Of a stretch of DNA of 64,000 bases, positions 60,473 through 64,000 are shown piece by piece (within the stretch, counting starts at the first letter, position 1; the number at the start of each line of letters is the position of its first letter). The notes under the pieces were generated by a model. That model made no database searches and was not told the DNA's origin. It was given only the letters and a program-made list of their open reading frames with translations. This DNA is from JBEICQ01 sp046297395 (lineage in GTDB: Bacteria; Bacteroidota; Bacteroidia; UBA4408), in assembly GCA_046297395.1 (NCBI GenBank), contig JBKCNM010000032.1, forward strand, positions 62,001-126,000, given 5' to 3'. A program made the position numbers and the translations under genes.

Positions 60473-60508
60473 AAAAAAAATCCTGCATACCAAGAGGCAG
60501 GCAGGATT
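60473..60508 (-). terminator. Intrinsic terminator of the T9SS substrate gene
   Basis: Stem AATCCTGC (60479-60486) and GCAGGATT (60501-60508) around a 14-base loop. On the minus strand the stem is followed by a run of eight T residues. It lies 20 bases past the stop at 60528. Confidence 0.85.
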
Positions 60509-60527
60509 CATATGGTCTATTCGCTTC

Positions 60528-63500
60528 TTATTGAATAACAATTTTGCGTATTTCTTTGTGGCCTTTGTATTGAATATGCAACAGGTAAACCCCTGATTGC
60601 AGATCAGCCAAATCGATGGTAGTTCTTGTGCTTGCGGAACCGGGCGACATGTTGCTGAGCAGAAGATTTTTTCCGCTCAGGTCGCAGAATTCTATACGGA
60701 TATTTTCATGTTCATCGAAGCCTGAGGTCTCAACAAACAGCATACCATTTTGCACCGGATTGGGATAAAGCATGAGTTGAGCATTTGCCATGTCAAGCAT
60801 TTGCAAAGCCACCCATTGGGTGTAGGTGCTTTCTCCGGAAAAATCAGTTTGGCGCAAACGGTAATAAGAAGTTCCCAACAACGGGTGATGATCAATCGCG
60901 GAGTAGGAAAGTTTTCCGTTATGATTTCCGGCTCCCTCAATCCTGGCTAGTGTATGAATCTCACTCAAATCGGAAGAACGCTCCACGGTGAAAAATGCAT
61001 TGTTGGTTTCACTTAAAGTTACCCAGTCAAGCACCACTTTTCCGTCTTGTGGTGTTGCCTCAAATGACAACAGGGAAATAGGGAGAGGTGTTCCTCCGCC
61101 ATTGCCGGTAAAATCAGAAAAACTGGTGATGCCTTGCCATTGCATGGTATTGGTATTGATATCCGTTGTGCCTGTTCCAACAGTATAGGATGCACTGGAA
61201 CCACCACAACCAATCCAGCCGGTACCGTTGCCGATGCCCGGTGTCCATTTAAAAGGAAACAACAAAGTTTCACTTCCAACAACATCAGCATCGGTGTAGG
61301 AAAAATTCACATTGTAGGTAAATCCTGAATTCAGTCCCGTTTGCTCCAATGTCCAATATCTGTTGAGGTAATTGCTGGTGGTACCCAATGATGGATGGGC
61401 TGCGGGAGTTGTGCTGCAGGTAATAAAGCTACCACTGTTTGCTCCGCTCACTATGTCAATAGTAAAAGGAGTGTAAGATGTATTGTCACCTACAGGAAAC
61501 TGATAGGATCCATTTGTATTGGTAAATAATTTAAGTGGAATAGAATTGCTGCCCGTCCAGGTAACGATGTACCTGTTTGCTCCTGCGCCAACGATGGTTC
61601 CGTTGTTTCCGGGGATGCCCAATTGGAAGGTAGATCCTGTTCCAAGCTTCATCTTACCGGAAGTAAGGGTCATCGAATTTTGTATCACAAGATTCACATT
61701 GTTTCCGATGCTAACATCGCCACCACCGGTATTTGCTATTTCTATATCATAAAATGTCTCAGTGTTCACACCGTTACCTGTAGTGATTACCTGGTCTCCT
61801 GCGATGCTTCTGTTGAACACAACTTTTTTGTTGTTGGTGTTCACAAAAGCAGAAGTTACACCTGTTCTTGTCCAATTGCCACCCACATTGAATGTGTTGG
61901 AGCCGGAATAAATCAATCTGAGTTTGCCGTCAGTAATGCTCAGGTTGTTTCTTACTGACCGTTCCTGATTCAGGTAAAGGTCTGTGTTGGCATCACGGAT
62001 TTCTACATTCCATGGAATACCGGGAAGACCGGAATTGATGGCTCCGCTTCTCCATGTGTTGTCTCCCGCATCAACCTGATAATCGAAGTTGTTGTAGAAC
62101 CTCAGTGTAGATCCCACTGCATAAATACAGGAGTTGGGGAAAACACTTCCCCCACCGGCAATTTGCAGCACACCGCTAACTGTTGTGATGGAGTTTCCTC
62201 CTGAGAGACCAAAATCAAACTTTCCATCGCCGATACTCAGCGTAATGTTGGAGGCAAAGTTGAGTGTTCCTGTACCTGCGCTATTTGAAATTGTCTTTGT
62301 AAAAAAGGTGGGTTGATTTGGACTACCGGAAATTGAAAATCCTCCGATGCTTAGTCCTGCAGAATTGCTAATCTCAGAGTTGCCATTCACAAAAATGGTA
62401 CCTGTGGGAGCAGAAACATTGTTGCCGCTATGAACAAGCGTAAAGCCATTTACATTGATGCCTGCACCAGAAAGAAGATTGATGTCACGGTTAACCGTGC
62501 GAGAGGCAGAAAGGGAAAGTGTACTTCCTGATCCTGAAACGGTGAGATCGCGTAAAGCTGATCCATCAGAGAGAAACTCAGGACCTGATGTCATGCTCGC
62601 ATCATAACGCAGGTCATAAGTGTTGCCCGCACCAACGGTAGGTTCTGCACTAAGGCTTGCCCCGGATGACTGACGCCTGATGGAACTATTGGCAGCAAGA
62701 TTGAGGGCAAAGCCATTGAGGTTTAGCGTACCATCAGTAAGACGCAGACGATTTTGAATGGTGATGGCTTCTGAAAGTTGAACAGAACCACCTGCGTTGT
62801 TGATGGCCAGGAATCCCGGTGTGGTAAGTCCTGACAACACTTGTATGTTTCCGTTTCCATTCATTTCAATTTCGCGACTGTTTTGATTAAAGGTAGAGGA
62901 TGCCTGCAAGGTAAAGTTGCCACCTATGTCGAGGTCACCGCCGAGGGCAGAGCCAAGTGTGAGATTACCACCGTTTGCCACGGTTACATTTCCTCGCACA
63001 TTCAGTGCATCAGTCATGGATTGCATGGTAAGCACACCTCCATTGTTGATGTTGAGATTACCGGCTATTTGTCTGAGGGCAGATCCTCCATTACTCAGGT
63101 CAAGGGAAGTAACTGTACCATTTTGATCAATGGTCACATGCCATGGGTAACCCGGTCCGGAAGTGGCACTCCATTCGAGGCCTCTTCCATAAGAACTTCC
63201 GGTAAAATACCTCAGGGTAGATCCGCTTGCATAGTTGGGTGGGTTGTTGCTTACAAATCCTCCCAATGCAATCTGTAGTGTACCGTTGATGGTACTCAGG
63301 TTGTTGCCAAAATCCATTCCTGTGCTGAGTGCAATCCTCACATTGGCTCCGGTACTGAGTGTTCCGCTGTTCTGAGCGTTCACTGATTTGGTGGCATTGA
63401 GGATGTTGAGTGAGGAGTTTGCTCCACCTATGATGTTGCATGTTCCTCCATTGGCCAATATACTTCCGCCAGCACCGTTCAGGGTAAGGCTTTGTCCATT

Positions 63501-64000
63501 CAAATCGAGCGAGGAAGTGGCAATGAGTCCAAGCACATTTCCAACCGAGGCAGACACTGTTACATTGGTTCCAGATGCCAGCTGAAGGTTGCCTGAAGTT
63601 TTGTTGTTGTATAAATAGCTGAATGTTTCTGTTCCACCTCCAATCACTTCAATGGTCTGCAAAGCATTGGAGCCATTAAAGAAAACTGCTCTGCTGTTGG
63701 GAGCAAAAGTGAAGCCGGCGGAGCGGGACCAATTGCCTGTAAGCGAAAGGTTATTGTCTACATTGCTGTTGAGTGTGAGCGCACCACTGCTGAGGTTGAT
63801 GTTTCCGGCCACAGCCAATGGAATATTGGGCATCTGTATTGAGGTGTTTCCCTGGATGGTCAATCCTCCGGGTGCCCCTGAACCGGGTGTTAAAGCGTTG
63901 GCATTCCACTCTAATCCGGGGGTATAACTTCCTCCGGTATTGTATATCAGGCCCGCATTGGAGGAATAAACCGGTGATGCATCGGTAAGGTAAGCGTTTG
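60528..64000 (-). CDS. Large secreted repeat protein with type IX sorting domain (partial)
   Basis: The frame is open to the window end with no stop, so at least 1157 residues are present and the N-terminus is missing. Most of the protein is built of short hydrophobic glycine/serine/asparagine-rich strands (SLDLNGQSLTLNGAGGSIL, VTVANGGNLTLGSALGG), the pattern of parallel beta-helix surface proteins. Near the end are an Ig-like module (NNAFFTVERSSDLSEIHTLA) and a C-terminal type A sorting domain of the T9SS (LYPNPVQNGMLFVETSG to HKEIRKIVIQ). PorU and PorV in this window would process it. Base and codon use look ordinary. It is likely an adhesin; the ligand is unknown. A terminator follows at 60473-60508. 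Confidence 0.88.
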   Translation of the reverse strand, partial: NAYLTDASPVYSSNAGLIYNTGGSYTPGLEWNANALTPGSGAPGGLTIQGNTSIQMPNIPLAVAGNINLSSGALTLNSNVDNNLSLTGNWSRSAGFTFAPNSRAVFFNGSNALQTIEVIGGGTETFSYLYNNKTSGNLQLASGTNVTVSASVGNVLGLIATSSLDLNGQSLTLNGAGGSILANGGTCNIIGGANSSLNILNATKSVNAQNSGTLSTGANVRIALSTGMDFGNNLSTINGTLQIALGGFVSNNPPNYASGSTLRYFTGSSYGRGLEWSATSGPGYPWHVTIDQNGTVTSLDLSNGGSALRQIAGNLNINNGGVLTMQSMTDALNVRGNVTVANGGNLTLGSALGGDLDIGGNFTLQASSTFNQNSREIEMNGNGNIQVLSGLTTPGFLAINNAGGSVQLSEAITIQNRLRLTDGTLNLNGFALNLAANSSIRRQSSGASLSAEPTVGAGNTYDLRYDASMTSGPEFLSDGSALRDLTVSGSGSTLSLSASRTVNRDINLLSGAGINVNGFTLVHSGNNVSAPTGTIFVNGNSEISNSAGLSIGGFSISGSPNQPTFFTKTISNSAGTGTLNFASNITLSIGDGKFDFGLSGGNSITTVSGVLQIAGGGSVFPNSCIYAVGSTLRFYNNFDYQVDAGDNTWRSGAINSGLPGIPWNVEIRDANTDLYLNQERSVRNNLSITDGKLRLIYSGSNTFNVGGNWTRTGVTSAFVNTNNKKVVFNRSIAGDQVITTGNGVNTETFYDIEIANTGGGDVSIGNNVNLVIQNSMTLTSGKMKLGTGSTFQLGIPGNNGTIVGAGANRYIVTWTGSNSIPLKLFTNTNGSYQFPVGDNTSYTPFTIDIVSGANSGSFITCSTTPAAHPSLGTTSNYLNRYWTLEQTGLNSGFTYNVNFSYTDADVVGSETLLFPFKWTPGIGNGTGWIGCGGSSASYTVGTGTTDINTNTMQWQGITSFSDFTGNGGGTPLPISLLSFEATPQDGKVVLDWVTLSETNNAFFTVERSSDLSEIHTLARIEGAGNHNGKLSYSAIDHHPLLGTSYYRLRQTDFSGESTYTQWVALQMLDMANAQLMLYPNPVQNGMLFVETSGFDEHENIRIEFCDLSGKNLLLSNMSPGSASTRTTIDLADLQSGVYLLHIQYKGHKEIRKIVIQ

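Overview
The window is chromosomal DNA of a member of the Bacteroidota, probably a gliding or formerly gliding lineage. Evidence for this: a type IX secretion/gliding gene set (PorW/SprE-like, GldJ, a PorP/SprF-family protein, PorU, PorV); large exported proteins with C-terminal FlgD-like or 'YPNP' sorting domains; SusD-free but FKBP-rich envelope genes; no Shine-Dalgarno sites; and at least fourteen copies of the Bacteroidota -7 promoter motif TAnnTTTG close to start codons. Gene density is high. I see no insertion sequence, no CRISPR array and no rRNA; one tRNA is present.

Layout. 1-7.7 kb: a glycosyltransferase, then a leftward run M23 peptidase - dxr - rseP - three tandem FKBP prolyl isomerases - rlmH, with most genes overlapping by 1-8 bases. 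7.8-13.3 kb: the PorW/SprE-like lipoprotein, a DUF4199 protein, a GT2 glycosyltransferase, an FAH-family hydrolase, and an orphan LolD/MacB-type ATPase. 13.4-13.8 kb: tRNA-Ser(GCU), followed by an odd 200-bp region with a 46-bp repeat of the tRNA 3' end and several palindromes. 13.8-21.7 kb: the T9SS cluster gldJ and porP (leftward), porU and porV (rightward). 21.7-22.6 kb: ispF and an FtsB/DivIC gene. 22.6-28.9 kb (leftward): serS, a lipoprotein, a TPR protein, a DegT aminotransferase, a PglC-type sugar transferase and an unknown protein. 29.0-31.6 kb: coiled-coil protein, zapA, rny, msrB. 31.8-39.5 kb: lptD-like (leftward), then amidase, mlaD-like, eno and a mitochondrial-type citrate synthase. 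39.5-45.9 kb: DUF349 protein, a heme-motif lipoprotein with a DUF5777 barrel, an M20 dipeptidase and a dicarboxylate/amino-acid symporter. 45.9-50.7 kb: a TPR-caspase protein, an unknown membrane protein and a double ABC ATPase. 50.7-55.0 kb: a 1404-residue lamin-tail-domain protein. 55.0-60.5 kb: maf, a MazG-like pyrophosphohydrolase, ftsH (frameshifted), rsfS, birA and a DUF6438 protein. 60.5-64.0 kb: the 3' part of a giant T9SS substrate that runs off the window.

The genes work mainly at the cell envelope: outer-membrane protein export and folding (T9SS, LptD, FKBPs, RseP, M23, amidase, MlaD), division (ZapA, FtsB, amidase) and core metabolism (DXR and IspF of the MEP pathway, enolase, citrate synthase). 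The clearest oddities are the one-base frameshift in ftsH, the repeat/palindrome region downstream of tRNA-Ser, the near-eukaryotic citrate synthase, the triple FKBP block and the pattern of promoter boxes lying almost on the start codons. I did not find a convincing wholly new multi-gene system; the TPR-caspase gene with its divergent membrane-protein neighbour is the nearest candidate.
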